DNA from: Epiperipatus broadwayi
Taxonomy: Eukaryota > Onychophora > Udeonychophora > Euonychophora > Peripatidae
Reading direction: 5' to 3'
Length of the DNA stretch: 64,000 nt
NCBI GenBank assembly: GCA_028023455.1
Contig: JAQFVV010000072.1
Location: forward strand, 1,138,501-1,202,500
Part shown: piece after piece, positions 36,621-47,200 of the stretch
Numbering within the stretch: position 1 is the first letter of the stretch
Layout: each line of letters opens with the position of its first letter
Made by a program: the position numbers and the translations under genes
The notes under the pieces: generated by a model
Database searches by the model: none
What the model was told of the DNA's origin: nothing
The model's input: only the letters and a program-made list of their open reading frames with translations

Positions 36621-37173
36621 TTTATGTAGATATATATATAAAGTTTTTCTTTTAAAAAACCCAGCAATTCTTCTAGAATCTAGATGATGGAACTAATTAC
36701 ATATAACCACAAACCAAGTTTTTATGCTTTTCCAGATTCCATCCTATCCTATTTATGTTTTTATGCTATCTTTTGGGTTCAATGAAATACTTCTATTAAC
36801 AACTTTTCCTTCTGACACTATCAGCTACCTCAACAATCTGGTTGCACAAGTCAATTTTATTCTTTTGAAGAAAGACATTAATATTCTAATAGTATCAAAT
36901 TATATGAGAAGTCATTTGTTATTCTATAAATTTAGTCTATTTTCACTTATTTTTATCAGGAATAACTTCTTAAATTCTCAGGAATTACTTCTTAAATTCA
37001 TGCAATTTATTTGTCATAATTTGAAACATTATCACACAATCCATATGCATAGATCAATATGTTTACATACTATTGATCTATATTTTATATTTAGAGCAAA
37101 TGATTCTTTGTACCCTTCTTATGTTTTTTCATTATGTTATCCTTTTTCAAAAAAGACTGCTGTAAAATAGTTA
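36621..37173. other. T-rich stretch with an unassigned 148-codon frame
   Basis: A plus-strand frame (36724-37170) is rich in Phe, Leu, Ile and Ser because the DNA is T-rich. No motif, signal peptide pattern or homology is recognised, so it is probably chance. Confidence 0.35.
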
Positions 37174-37274
37174 TTTTTTTTTTTTTTCATGTGTGAAAGC
37201 GTTGACTGGGAAGCGAACCCGGGCCAGCTGCTCGGAAGGCAGCTATGCTATCCACAAGGCCACCAATGCTTGAC
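37174..37274 (-). mobile_element. tRNA-Gly-derived mini-SINE, copy 6
   Basis: The best-kept tRNA body of the family: GGCAGCTATGC-like stems on the plus strand, and a B box complement of GGGTTCGCTTCCC. The anticodon region reads TTCC as in tRNA-Gly(TCC). It has a long poly(A) tail. The 11-bp target duplication TAAAATAGTTA lies at 37163-37173 and 37275-37285. Confidence 0.92.
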
Positions 37275-37285
37275 TAAAATAGTTA

Positions 37286-38348
37286 ATTGTTTCTATTATT
37301 TGATTATAAATCATATTCAGAAGTTTTCTGAACTTTTAAGACAGCATGGTGAGCTTCAGCAAAGAAAAAAATCTTGGGAGATAACATCCCTGTATTACAA
37401 AAATGGAATCTTTGCTAGCAGTCAATAGAATAATTTAAAAATTAATCACTCAGAAACTTATGTAATATTTGAAGACTAAAAATGACAGTAAGCTTTATTT
37501 CAAGCATACTTATCTCTACAATATGTTACTAACCTACTGTAATAAAATTAACTATAAAGGCAAATCTCACTGCTATAATATCCATTCACAGTAACTGAAA
37601 CAGATGCTACTTTTAATGGAACAAATCTACTATGATATTACCAAGGCCAAGTTTTATACAAAGAAGTAGCAAGAATAGAATGTCTATAACTACCATTTTA
37701 GTATATCATAAAATGATCTTTCTATAATTCATTATAACAAAATCCCCAGTATAAGACTTTGTTAAAGCACATGATTATAAACTCCACATTGGAAAAAGGG
37801 TCATATTTACATATAGTGACTTTAGATACAAGCTTGTCTACAGACATAGGAGCCATTAAAAGTTAAATTTGTCAAAGCTTTTACAATTTTACTGTATTTG
37901 AAGGCCAAACTACTTAACAATAATATCTCAGGCTACTAAAATATAAATACACTCTTTAGGGGAGATGATATTTGCCAAGACAATATAAATGATAATTATG
38001 GTTTTAAAAAATAGTTATTTAAGGTTATGAATGAGGCTATTCCTAATACTATAATCATTTATTACTCATTACCCCATCTCTGCATATAATATATTATTAT
38101 TTATGGAAGCAAAAAAAGGCAATTTTTTTAAAATTTGTAACTACCGATAATATTTTCGTAACTTTTTATAAGGTGAAAATTTTTTAAAGTTTTGAAAGAT
38201 ACTATTGATAATTTAACATAGTATTCTTCAGTTATAACTGAAAAAGCTATTTCTTCAACTTTATTTGTTACAATTTAATATCAAAATTGATATTTATTTT
38301 GTTATTTTGTAATCATTTGAATACATAAAAATTACAGAATTATTAATC
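37286..38348. other. AT-rich non-coding stretch
   Basis: No ORF or recognised repeat before the hAT target duplication. Confidence 0.5.
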
Positions 38349-38356
38349 ATCTATAG
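38349..38356. repeat. Left 8-bp target duplication of hAT
   Basis: ATCTATAG, identical to 41433-41440. Eight base pairs is the hAT superfamily length. Confidence 0.97.
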
Positions 38357-41300
38357 CAGGCATGTCAAACTGGCGGCCCCAGGGCCGCATGCGGCCCTCG
38401 AAAGGATTTTTCATGGCCCTCGTCTAAGATGCTATGTAATAAAATGAAAACAGAACGATATGTTGCAAACAATAAATTAATTTTTTTTAAAAAGCTCTTA
38501 TATTTAATTACATGAACTAAAATATATACAGTAATTGTTGTCTACATACATAGCTAATTTATAATTCTCGGTTACACGCATAGCTTATGCCTTTATGATG
38601 ATGAAGCATTTGAGATATGTGAATACCAAAGCTGGCAACGTTAATAATGTGCTGCTGTGCTTCCGAGAACATAAATACATTAGTCAGCTATTCGCGCCAC
38701 CAACGTAGCAATCCTATCTGCAGATATTGTTTTTTTCTTTGAATTGTAACAAAAGGCAGTTGCGCTAGTTTCTTTATCCGGATTGGTGTGTTAAAAATTT
38801 GCGGGTTGTTTCCTTTTATAACTCATTCAAAAAATATAAGTAAACTGCTATATCCAAGAGTTTATATCTTTCTGAAACTAGTCAGACAGCATAAGAAATA
38901 ACGAGCATGCATTTTGTTATATAATATTTTAATTATAATCAAACATGAGAAACAATAATATTTTACATATAAGTTAGTAACGATTACATTTCAGTTTGGA
39001 AAACACTAAAAGTTCTACAATTTTACCAGTGTATGTTCGGCCTTGGGAAACTTTAGTGGCTTCGACCATTTCTAACCTACGGCCTTATGCACAGCTTTCT
39101 TCTTTGTCACATCTCTATCTTAATTGCTCCGTGCTGGGAAGTCAGGACTGAGAGAGAGAAAAAACGTAATCCGTACCTTTTATAGCTACCTCCATTTATC
39201 GAGCATAATTCCAGGAGCGAGAATCGATAGCAGCGCTCTCTTTACATTTAAATACTAGAGTAGCGTTAAATTTTTACGAAGCGTATTTTGCATAAACGTA
39301 GTTGCAATTTTTAAATTTTTAAAATTTAAATCTAAAGCTCTATTTTTATTACAGAAAATGCCACTTCCAACGCTAAATAAAAAACGAAAGATTGATGACG
39401 AGGGAAGAAAATTTCAAGAAAGGTGGGAACTGAATTATTTTTGTGTGGAAGTGAACAATAAGATTACGTGCTTAATTTGCAAAGAAACTATTAGTGTTGC
39501 TAAAGAATACAATATTAAGCGACATTATAGCACTAATCACGAAAAACAATTTTCGTGTTTTGAAGCTAAAATAAGAGAAGAAAAATTAAAAACAATGAAG
39601 AATTCATTAAGTAGCCAGCAAGGAGTGCTTACAAAATTTATAAAAAGTAATGAATCAGTAACAAGAGCTAGTTATGAAATAAGCTATTTATTAGCAAAAC
39701 ATTCAAAAGCATTCACCGATGGTTCTTTAATCAAGGAATGTATAATAAAAGCTGCCGAATTTGTCTGTCCAGAAAAAGTACAAGCGTTTCGAGACATCTC
39801 ATTATCAAGAAATACGGTGGCAGATAGAATTACTGAAATGGCAGATGACATCACTTCGCAATTACAGAAAATATCTACCAAAATCCAGTTCTTTTCAATT
39901 GCTATTGATGAAAGTACGGATATAAGAGATGTTGCACAAGTTGCTGTTTTTTTCGTGGTTGCGATAATAACATGAGGATCACCGAAGAATTGTTGGAATT
40001 CATCCCTCTTCACGGAACAACAACTGGTGAAGATATTTTTGATGCCGTATGGAGCATTTTAGAAAAACTTAACTTGCCTGTTGACAAGCTTGTTTCTGTT
40101 ACAACTGATGGTGCTAAATCGATGACAGGTGAAACTAAAGGTTTTGCGTCACGACTAGCAAGGAAATTACAAGACGAATATCCAGATAAACCGAAAATCA
40201 AAGCTTTTCATTGCCTCATTCACCAACAAGTTCTCTGTTTAAAATTATTAAAAATGGATCAAGTACTTAAAACAGTTACAAAGATAGTCAACTTTATTCG
40301 ATCAAGAGCACTTAACCATCGCCAATTTACTTCGTTCCTTAAAGATTTAGAATCCGAATTCGAAGATCTTCCTTATTACACAGAAGTTCGTTGGTTGTCC
40401 TGCCACAATGTCTTAAAGAGCTTCTATCTGATTTTGGAGGAAATAATATTATTTTTTGAAATGAAAGATGAAAACAACGAAAATATATCAATTATAAAAG
40501 ATCCATTGTGGGTACAAGACCTAGCATTTTTAATAGATATTACAGGCCATCTGAATAATCTTAATATTACATTGCAAGGCAAAGATCAATTGATAACGAA
40601 TATGTATGATGCAGTTGCAAGCTTTGTACAAAAACTGAATTTGTTTAAAAATCATTTGCAAAAGAACGTTTTGACGTATTTTCCTACATGTGAGCAGTTA
40701 AAAGCACAAAATCAAAGTTGCTCGTTTTCACATCACTCTGCAAAAATTGAAAAAATAAAAGACGAATTCGATAAACGTTTTGATGATTTCAAGGAGTTCG
40801 AAGAAATTTTTTCTCTTTTCACGGGACCATTTGCCTTTGAAGTCGAAAAAGCTCCGACTTCGATACAACTGGAATTAATTGATTTCCAGAATGATTCGAT
40901 TTTAAAAACCAAATATCGAGAAGTAGGAACTCCGAAAATTTATTCCTATTTAGGTGAAAGATACCCGGAAATTAAAAAATTTGCTGCACAAATTTTAAGC
41001 TTTTTTGGAAGTACATACTTATGTGAGAAATTATTTTCATGCATGAAATTAAATAAAACAGCTTACAGATCAAGATTAACTGATAAACATCTATCTGCCA
41101 TAATGAAAATTGCTTGTTCTCAGTCTTTGAATCCAGATATTGAAAAACTAGTAAGAGGAAAACGCTGGCAAGTTTCCAGTAAAAACAATAAATTGTAGTT
41201 TTATAAATATGTAATCAGATAAAATAAATGTTTAAATAAAAGCAATACTATATCAATTGTATATTATTGAAGTGAATTCACTAAACTACATAATATGCTT

Positions 41301-41432
41301 TAATTACCCTATCTATATTCCTGCATTTTCACTTTCAAAATACAATTTTAAGAAAATTTGTGTGATGTGGCCCGCGAGAATCTTACCAGTAGCATAAAGT
41401 GGCCCATTGTTTGAATGAGTTTGACATGCCTG
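38357..41432 (+). mobile_element. Near-intact hAT transposon (GTF2IRD2-like), 3076 bp
   Basis: The ends carry perfect 15-bp inverted repeats: CAGGCATGTCAAACT at 38357-38371 and its complement at 41418-41432. Perfect 8-bp target duplications flank them. Subterminal GGCCC motifs occur on both sides (38375-38420 and 41369-41405) and are likely transposase binding sites. A 1-kb 5' region precedes the transposase, with a possible 3' splice site (TTTTTATTACAG) just before the ATG. The element is much less decayed than its neighbours, so it is a recent insertion. Confidence 0.96.
39358..41198 (+). pseudogene. hAT transposase, GTF2IRD2-like, one frameshift
   Basis: The enzyme would cut and join transposon ends in the nucleus. 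N-terminal BED zinc finger: C38-x2-C41-x14-H56-x4-H61. The first catalytic Asp is in SIAIDESTDI (D184 of the first frame). A second frame begins at 39972, overlapping by four bases, and carries TTDGAKSMTG (its D46) and the C-x2-H motif FHCLIHQQ (C81, H84). It also has a VRWLSCHNVLKSF block and the hAT C-terminal dimerisation region (YPEIKKFAAQILSFFGSTYL). The frames are parted by one missing base in a T run (39947-39953). Everything else is open, and total length is normal for the family. The frameshift may be real or an assembly error at a homopolymer. Confidence 0.95.
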
Positions 41433-41440
41433 ATCTATAG
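41433..41440. repeat. Right 8-bp target duplication of hAT
   Basis: ATCTATAG, a perfect match to the left copy. Confidence 0.97.
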
Positions 41441-42139
41441 CATACGAATTGTAGAGTAGGGATATAATTTTTTAATGGATATATGTATATATAGTAGCAA
41501 CACTTATCTTAAATATCATGTAAAAAAACAAGTCATTTTACATAAGAGGTATTTTAAAAGGCATGAGATAAAACAATCAATCAATAAACAGTAATGGAAA
41601 TATGTAAAACAAAAAACAAAAACAAATATTTATACATAGGGATATGTATTTTAAAAGACAAGGTATACAAAATCAAACACTAAACAATAATGATACCTGA
41701 CTTAAATCATGTGATACAAAAAGCAAATCATTATATATAATGATCTCTATTTTAAAATTTCATAAGATGCAAAAAAATTATAATTAAATAGTTGTTTTAA
41801 ATCATGTGATACAAAGAGTCAGCTATTCTTTGGTGAGAATGTTTATGCTATATGATACAAAAAAAATCAGACAGTATTCATTAAAATACATATGACAGAA
41901 AAGCTACAGTATGCAGCAGTGACAATCACAATATAACATCATAAAAGCAAGTTTAATTAATCTGCAACATACAATATGGTTTAGTCACAAAGGCAACAAG
42001 TGGTATCTCATATTAAAAGATGTGATATCTTGGACTATTTCCATCATTTATGAGTGAATGTTGAATGTAAAGAAAATTTTAAATTTAAACTTTCCAAATA
42101 CAAACAACTTGTTAGTAATAACACACAAATAGACAATAC
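41441..42139. other. AT-rich non-coding stretch with short internal repeats
   Basis: Between 41515 and 41850 loosely repeated units (GTGATACAAA, TATTTTAAA, AAACAATAATG) recur about every 110-120 bp, like a worn tandem repeat. No gene. Confidence 0.45.
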
Positions 42140-42318
42140 AGGTTAGTAATTACACAACGTTTCAAGTAGTATTATTCTCCACTCTTCTTCAGGTGTTGCT
42201 GGCCTATATGCATAGTGACAATATTCGCTTAGAAGTTAAACTTGCACCTTTAGATTCTTGAATATTGAATTTTAAGGCAAATGCTCTACCAACTGAGCTA
42301 TTCTGTCAAAGGCAACAT
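42140..42318 (-). mobile_element. tRNA-headed SINE, copy 2, with target duplication
   Basis: Minus strand: GAATAGCTCAGTTGGTAGAG head (A box), a CCTTAAAATTCAATATTC linker, CAGCAACACCTGAAGAAGAG, then CTTGAAACGTTGTG and TACTAACCTG. It is flanked by near-identical ATAGACAATAC (42129-42139) and ATAGACAAATAC (42319-42330), likely target duplication. Confidence 0.8.
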
Positions 42319-42780
42319 ATAGACAAATACAAAGCACCTCATATTGCTCTTAAGAATATTTGTTTTATGTAAACATCATTTCAAATTAGATTTTTTTTAA
42401 TTATAAGCATTATTCACAATACATATTAGCCATAAAATGACAAAAATGAAGAAATATAATAATTTATGTTTAAATGAATTCACTTGATGCTTTCCTATAA
42501 TCAGTTATTATAATAAAATAAAAATTTGCTTTTTATTATAGTTTACCATTAATCACAATAAGTTTTATGTTTGTTTTAAAAGGTGGCAAAAAGTGGTCAT
42601 TTAAAAAAGATGAAAAAAATTGAAAACCAATTAGATTATAAGAAGTAAAGATGAAAAAAAAATTAAAGCCAATTAGACTACAAGAGGTATGAGATACAAA
42701 TCTTCTTTAAAAAGGCATATAATTTAAACTACATGAGCTAAATTTAGATTTTTCAAAATAAATATATAATCAGGAAGTTA
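42319..42780. other. AT-rich non-coding stretch
   Basis: Two similar GAAAAAAATTGAAACCAATTAGA-type segments at about 42600-42690 form a short imperfect tandem repeat. Nothing else. Confidence 0.4.
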
Positions 42781-43036
42781 TTATATATTGAGCTTGCAAA
42801 ATAAGCTTTTAACAAGCTTTGAGAATATCCTCAACTCCAGACCAATTTCTGCTTCTGGCATCATCAGTGAGATGCCAGGATATTCAATCATTAGATTAAA
42901 GATACTAGGACAAACCAGTCTGGGGTTGAGGATATTCTCAAAGCTTGTTAAAAGTTTATTTTGAAAGCTCTATATATAACATTTGTAAATATGAGCTTTA
43001 TTACAATTAAGTCATGTGACATCTGACTTAAGGTAC
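42781..43036 (+). mobile_element. Family B foldback element, copy 2
   Basis: Starts TTATATATTGAGC. Left arm 42797-42840 and right arm 42915-42960 pair through GCTTTGAGAATATCCTCAAC and its complement. A CTCTATATATAA end is followed by the unique tail AACATTTGTAAATATGAGC, shared (inverted) with 44203-44257. A hammerhead remnant lies on the minus strand of the left arm. Confidence 0.8.
42836..42873 (-). ncRNA. Degenerate hammerhead motif (family B)
   Basis: The reverse complement reads TCTCA-CTGATGA-TGCCAGAAGCA-GAAA-TTGGTC-TGGAG. The core and GTC site are present, but stem III is shortened and stem I has mismatches. Confidence 0.6.
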
Positions 43037-44071
43037 TAAGATGGACACTTGATCAATTTTAAAAAATGTGAAATTTAAGGCATTTGAAAATTGATAGCAA
43101 TATATTCAATCACTTATAACCATTGTAGATAAAATTCATGATTCAAGCTCCAGAGAACTTGATTAAAATGGTAATATAAGATACAATTCATTTGCTGACA
43201 TTCTTCTAAAAGCTTATAACAAAATAATGACCATTGTCCAATGTAAAATTTTCCATAACCAATTTCTCTAACTGTATATTCATTTCACAGGAAATCTTCT
43301 TTCATCAGATGAGCAGGTTTAAATATATAAATATCACCACAGAAATGAAGTTTTCTATTTATATAATTTGATTATGAACTATTTGAGAAGTAAAACACCA
43401 TGTATATTCTAATGATCATTCAAGGGATGAGATAGTGTAGTGCTATTTGTGTACCTATAAATAAACCAAGATGCTAAAAGGGAAAGGAAATACAATAAAG
43501 AGGGTCCATTACTTAATGCTATTTTATAACATTGAATCAAAGACTCAATCTAAACTAAAACTAAATATGCAATATCAACACTTGGTCATTCATCATCTGG
43601 TGATCACATAAATCTTAGCTTAACATTTTAAAAATAATTAATAAGGGAAGCATCTTTCACACGAATAATGTTTGTTACTACACTACTGCATGTGAACATT
43701 AATATTTTTAATAAATCTCAGGTTTTGACAGCATTTCTGACATTATATACTAATAAGTATATAACTATTCCTTCAAACTTTATATGTGCGGCTAGTATAA
43801 TATCACAATTAACAAATAATACTTTGATCTACATCACGACTCAGTGATTTAAACATCATAAAGATTCATACACTTTGTATAATAAAGTTTCTTAGGATAT
43901 GACTGAACACAAATGGGCATTTTGTTATATCCAGTGCATTTCTTAGCATATAAATAAAGCTGTGAAAGGAGTGGGGATAAGCTCTCATAAAATATTTAAA
44001 ATAAACAATATTTATTCACTCAACTAATTTACTTAAAGTACAACTAAAATGAAATGATTGAAATTAAATTT
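43037..44071. other. AT-rich non-coding stretch
   Basis: No ORF or recognised repeat. Confidence 0.5.
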
Positions 44072-44123
44072 GTCATCTCCCACACACATATATAACTGAG
44101 TACTGATTATGTATATGTGTGAG

Positions 44124-44190
44124 AGATGATAATTTAAAGTAACTGATGAATGCTGATTCAGTATGAAATGCGGATATTGTTGATTATTTA
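44124..44190 (+). ncRNA. Degenerate hammerhead motif (family A)
   Basis: AACTGATGAATGCTGATTCAGTATGAAA-like core with altered stem II and lost ACCAA strand of stem I. Not expected to cleave. Confidence 0.45.
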
Positions 44191-44311
44191 TCTTTTCTAC
44201 ATTGATAAAAAATCAAGTCAGATGACCTAATTTTAATAAAGCTCCTATTTACAAATGTTATATATAGAGTAAGTTAAAAACAAACTCTTATGAAGCTTCA
44301 AAAATACCCTC

Positions 44312-44354
44312 AACCTCAGACCGCAGTTTCTGCCTCTAGCGTCATCAGTGAGGT
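44312..44354 (-). ncRNA. Type I hammerhead ribozyme motif, arm 1 (family B)
   Basis: The reverse complement reads ACCTCA-CTGATGA-CGCTAGAGGCA-GAAAC-TGCG-GTC-TGAGGT. Stem I is a perfect 6-bp ACCTCA/TGAGGT, stem III is 2 bp with a 4-nt loop, and the cleavage triplet is GTC. The only weakness is a C-A closing pair in stem II. Confidence 0.82.
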
Positions 44355-44402
44355 GCTAGGGAATAAAAAATGCTGGACTAGTTCTAGTATTTTTATTCCC
44401 TA

Positions 44403-44448
44403 GCACCTCACTGATGACGCTAGAGGCAGAAACCGCGGTCTGAGGTTG
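44403..44448 (+). ncRNA. Type I hammerhead ribozyme motif, arm 2 (family B)
   Basis: ACCTCA 44405-44410, CTGATGA 44411-44417, stem II 44418-44428, GAAA 44429-44432, and CCGCG/GTC, with cleavage after C44440. TGAGGT 44441-44446 closes stem I. It differs from arm 1 by one base in the stem III loop. Confidence 0.82.
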
Positions 44449-44577
44449 AGGGTATTTTTGAAGCTTCATAAGAGTTTGTTTTTAACTTACTCTATATATA
44501 ATCTTTTCTACATGTGTGTGGTCATGTGTATCAATGGTATGAGATAGTGTAAGTCTGAGTTCAAATCCCCTATATTT

Positions 44578-45440
44578 TGAATTAAGCTCCAGGTATATGA
44601 AGAATGCCTGTATTTCAAATATTTTAATAAAAGACATTTAACAATAAAATATTCCTCAGTGTAATATTTAATTTCATTAATAAATGTTTTTGATAAGTTT
44701 TGAATTTAACTATGATTTTACAATTTCGAAGCACATTTTTAGACTTGTTTTAAATTATTTTCACCATCTTGGATATTCCCTAGCCATGCTATACTCATAT
44801 TTATATAGCATAACTTAACAATTACAATTATTGCAATAAAAAAAAAAAAATTAAGCTGAGCCTATGAAAATACTATCATAATATATATGCGCGACTGCTA
44901 AAACATTCACTTCTGCAAAGAAACAAGTCACAGCTTAGCACTCAGACTTATTTTTGCGAGAATGTCCAGTGTTTGAATTCTTAGACCATCTGACAAACAG
45001 AGGTTTTCCTAAAACTATATATATATATAGTGAAAGAGATGAGTTTGGACAATTTTATACTGGACAATAAAGTATAATTTAATATTTTACTAAACTTTCA
45101 GAATAATGTGCTGAAAATCTTAAAGAATTGATTAGGTACTTGAACCAATTTATCATATATATTATGATCTTTGTATCGTGTGTGTAAATTCAAAAAATAA
45201 ACAATAAAAATTTGATTGAGGTTTGGATAAAAGGCAAAAAAATAAAAATAAAATAAGAATTATATCTTTTTATATCAAACTCGTATTAAACTTTTTAAAG
45301 TTAATATAATAAATAAATTAATGACCACAACTTAAAAAAAAAAAAGCTGTTTCAAACAGTCAATTATATATTTATAGATATAATAAACATCTCCATACTT
45401 CCCCATTCTTTTCAAATTCATATAAATAAAAGATATAATA
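44578..45440. other. AT-rich non-coding stretch
   Basis: A less AT-rich patch at 44890-45000 has a B-box-like TGTTTGAATTC but no convincing tRNA fold. Nothing else. Confidence 0.4.
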
Positions 45441-45512
45441 AAAGACAAATGACCCCCAAGATGCATTTCGTGCTGAACCAGCACTCATCAGTTGGCCCAA
45501 GTCACTATCTTT
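45441..45512 (-). mobile_element. Family A fragment, copy 7 (ribozyme only)
   Basis: Only the ribozyme-containing segment remains. Its ends match no other part of the family. Confidence 0.65.
45446..45511 (-). ncRNA. Hammerhead ribozyme motif with canonical core (family A)
   Basis: The reverse complement reads GGCCAA-CTGATGAG-TGCTGGTTCAGCA-CGAAA-TGCATC-TTGGG. It keeps the textbook CTGATGAG/CGAAA closing pair (G10.1-C11.1) that other copies have lost. Stem III is 2 bp with a 2-nt loop, the cleavage triplet is ATC, and stem I keeps 4 bp next to the site. Confidence 0.75.
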
Positions 45513-46975
45513 CATATATATCTTTATTATATGCAAAGTATTTATCTAGAGTAAATTGTTACATTTTCATTTATCATTGTCAAACTCCCTCCACTCACAA
45601 CTTTGACGCCATCCATTTCAGATAAATACACTAATGATTTTTACTAATCATTTTCGAAACTAGAGATTATCTCTAGCACAGATATAAACTTTAAACCTCA
45701 GTTAAAGATTATATATCTTTTTAAAGTTTCCAAATGAAAAAGATTAAATATAAAAACTACTATTTTATTATCAGACAAAAGCAAATTATCAAATGCTCTA
45801 ATTACTTATTTTGGAAAACAAATCCAATTAATATTTATATAAAAAAAAAACATCTGTCATTTTGCAGATTAAAATGTTTTTCAACTAAACTTACAAAAGA
45901 CAGAACAAATTATTTTAAGGAAAATAAGAATTAGAGTTAATCTCTTGAGTGCAAGACATGTCTCTACCATAATACTATGTTTCATATTTGAATCAATAAC
46001 TGTCATGCAATTTTTACAGTTTTCAATAATGTACAATATTATTTTAGGTGTAGCCGTTGTGTCGAGAAATTAGCAATAATCAGAAAAGAAGATAAACAGC
46101 TTTAGGAGAAAATATGCTTTTGTGCATGTATAATATAACTATTTTTACTTATTGTGATGTTTATCATTCCACAAGATGCTTTAGACATTTAGCCCAAACA
46201 AAAATGTACTTGTTGCAAACTCTGTTTATATTACACTAGTGCTGCCAACTATTATAAGATTTATAAACTAGGGGATCACATGATGTTCTTGGTTTTATAT
46301 ATTTGCTAACATGCACATTTTCTTTATTTTTAATGATTAGTGTTAGTTTTGCCGCATCAAAGATATACGTTTTGGTATTAGAAGATAATGCATTTCATAT
46401 TTTTAAAATTATATTTAAAAAAATACCTTACATTATTGAATCTTTATGTTTGGTTTTTTTTTTTAAAAAAAAGCATTTATAACAAAATGTCAACGTAAAT
46501 TGTAAATATATGTCTTAATGGATTGCTATATATCTGTCAGAGCCTGTTCTTAAGCCTTACTTAAGAAGCGTATATAAATCAGATTTTGAATCGCATTTTA
46601 ATCTTTAGACACATTTTTAGAAACAGTACAGCAAATCTAAATAATGTAAAAATAATCCAATATCTTAGTAAAAAGAAATAAAAAGTGACATTAATCTCAA
46701 CTCTTTTCAACAGCAATAATAAACTTTTTTCCTAAAAATTTCACTAAACTCACCCCTTTCAATTCATTTTCTACAAGTAGTTTTTCTAAAATTAATTTGT
46801 AAATTATTCAGAATGAATAATTTTACGGTATTCTAATTTGAAATCGTTAGTTTGTTTTAAAAATCAACAAACAAAATACCATATAACACCACATATTTAT
46901 TTAAAAAAACATTAAAATCCATAACAATTTAAATTAAAGAAAGAGTATAATCAACTTTAATTGTTTAATATATTA
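45513..46975. other. AT-rich non-coding stretch
   Basis: No gene. Short Lys/Asn-rich frames are compositional. Confidence 0.5.
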
Positions 46976-47200
46976 ATTTTTTCTACAGTACAGGCTTTTT
47001 CATAGCTGCGCTCCAATATGTAATATATAAGGGGTTTGAACTCAGACTTTCACATGACCCTCAACTATCCATGCTATCTCATCATACTGCTGACACATTT
47101 GATCATACACATGTTGAAAAACTAAACAATCACATATTTTGTGCTAAACCAGCACTCGTCAGTTGATCCAGATTATTATCTCCACACATATATACAATCA
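46976..47200 (-). mobile_element. Family A element, copy 8 (single arm)
   Basis: Has the leader TTTTTCTACAGTACAGGCTT shared with copy 1, GGGGTTTGAACTCAGACTTT, GACCCTCAACTATCCATGC, and a worn ribozyme in reverse. Confidence 0.7.
47127..47182 (-). ncRNA. Degenerate hammerhead motif (family A)
   Basis: The reverse complement has CTGACGAG-TGCTGGTTTAGCA-CAAAA. Position 7 is C (tolerated), but G12 is A, so it should be inactive. Confidence 0.55.

Larger units (their letters stand above)
44203..44500 (-). mobile_element. Family B foldback element, copy 1, with 13-bp target duplication
   Basis: This 298-bp insertion is bracketed by ATCTTTTCTACAT (44190-44202 and 44501-44513). In minus orientation it starts with TATATATAGAGTAAG and forms a nearly perfect hairpin of about 110-bp arms (44258-44371 against 44388-44501). 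It ends with a 55-bp unique tail. Each arm carries a complete hammerhead, on opposite strands. No ORF. The retrotransposon-like target duplication and the single-sided tail argue against a cut-and-paste MITE. Confidence 0.88.
44072..44577 (+). mobile_element. Family A element, copy 6, split by a family B insertion
   Basis: 44072-44202 carries the right-arm ribozyme region, and 44501-44577 continues with CATGTGTGTGGTCATGTGTA to GAGTTCAAATCCCCTATA. The gap is the family B element at 44203-44500. Beyond 44577 the tail TTAAGCTCCAGG matches the left end of copy 2 in reverse. Confidence 0.75.

Noticed and set aside
36724-37170. 148-codon ORF
   Set aside because: Composition follows T-rich DNA, with no motif and no splice or promoter context. 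It is kept only as a note.
37174-37274. Functional tRNA-Gly gene
   Set aside because: The tRNA body has stem mismatches, a poly(A) tail and target duplications, so it is a SINE copy rather than a host tRNA gene.
37189-37428. ORFs across the tRNA-like SINEs (also 19623-19814 and 29355-29537)
   Set aside because: They are shadows of GC-richer SINE sequence. Target duplications and tRNA boxes explain the DNA.
41515-41850. CRISPR-like spacing of short repeats
   Set aside because: The repeats are imperfect and irregular, in a eukaryotic context. It is a worn tandem repeat.
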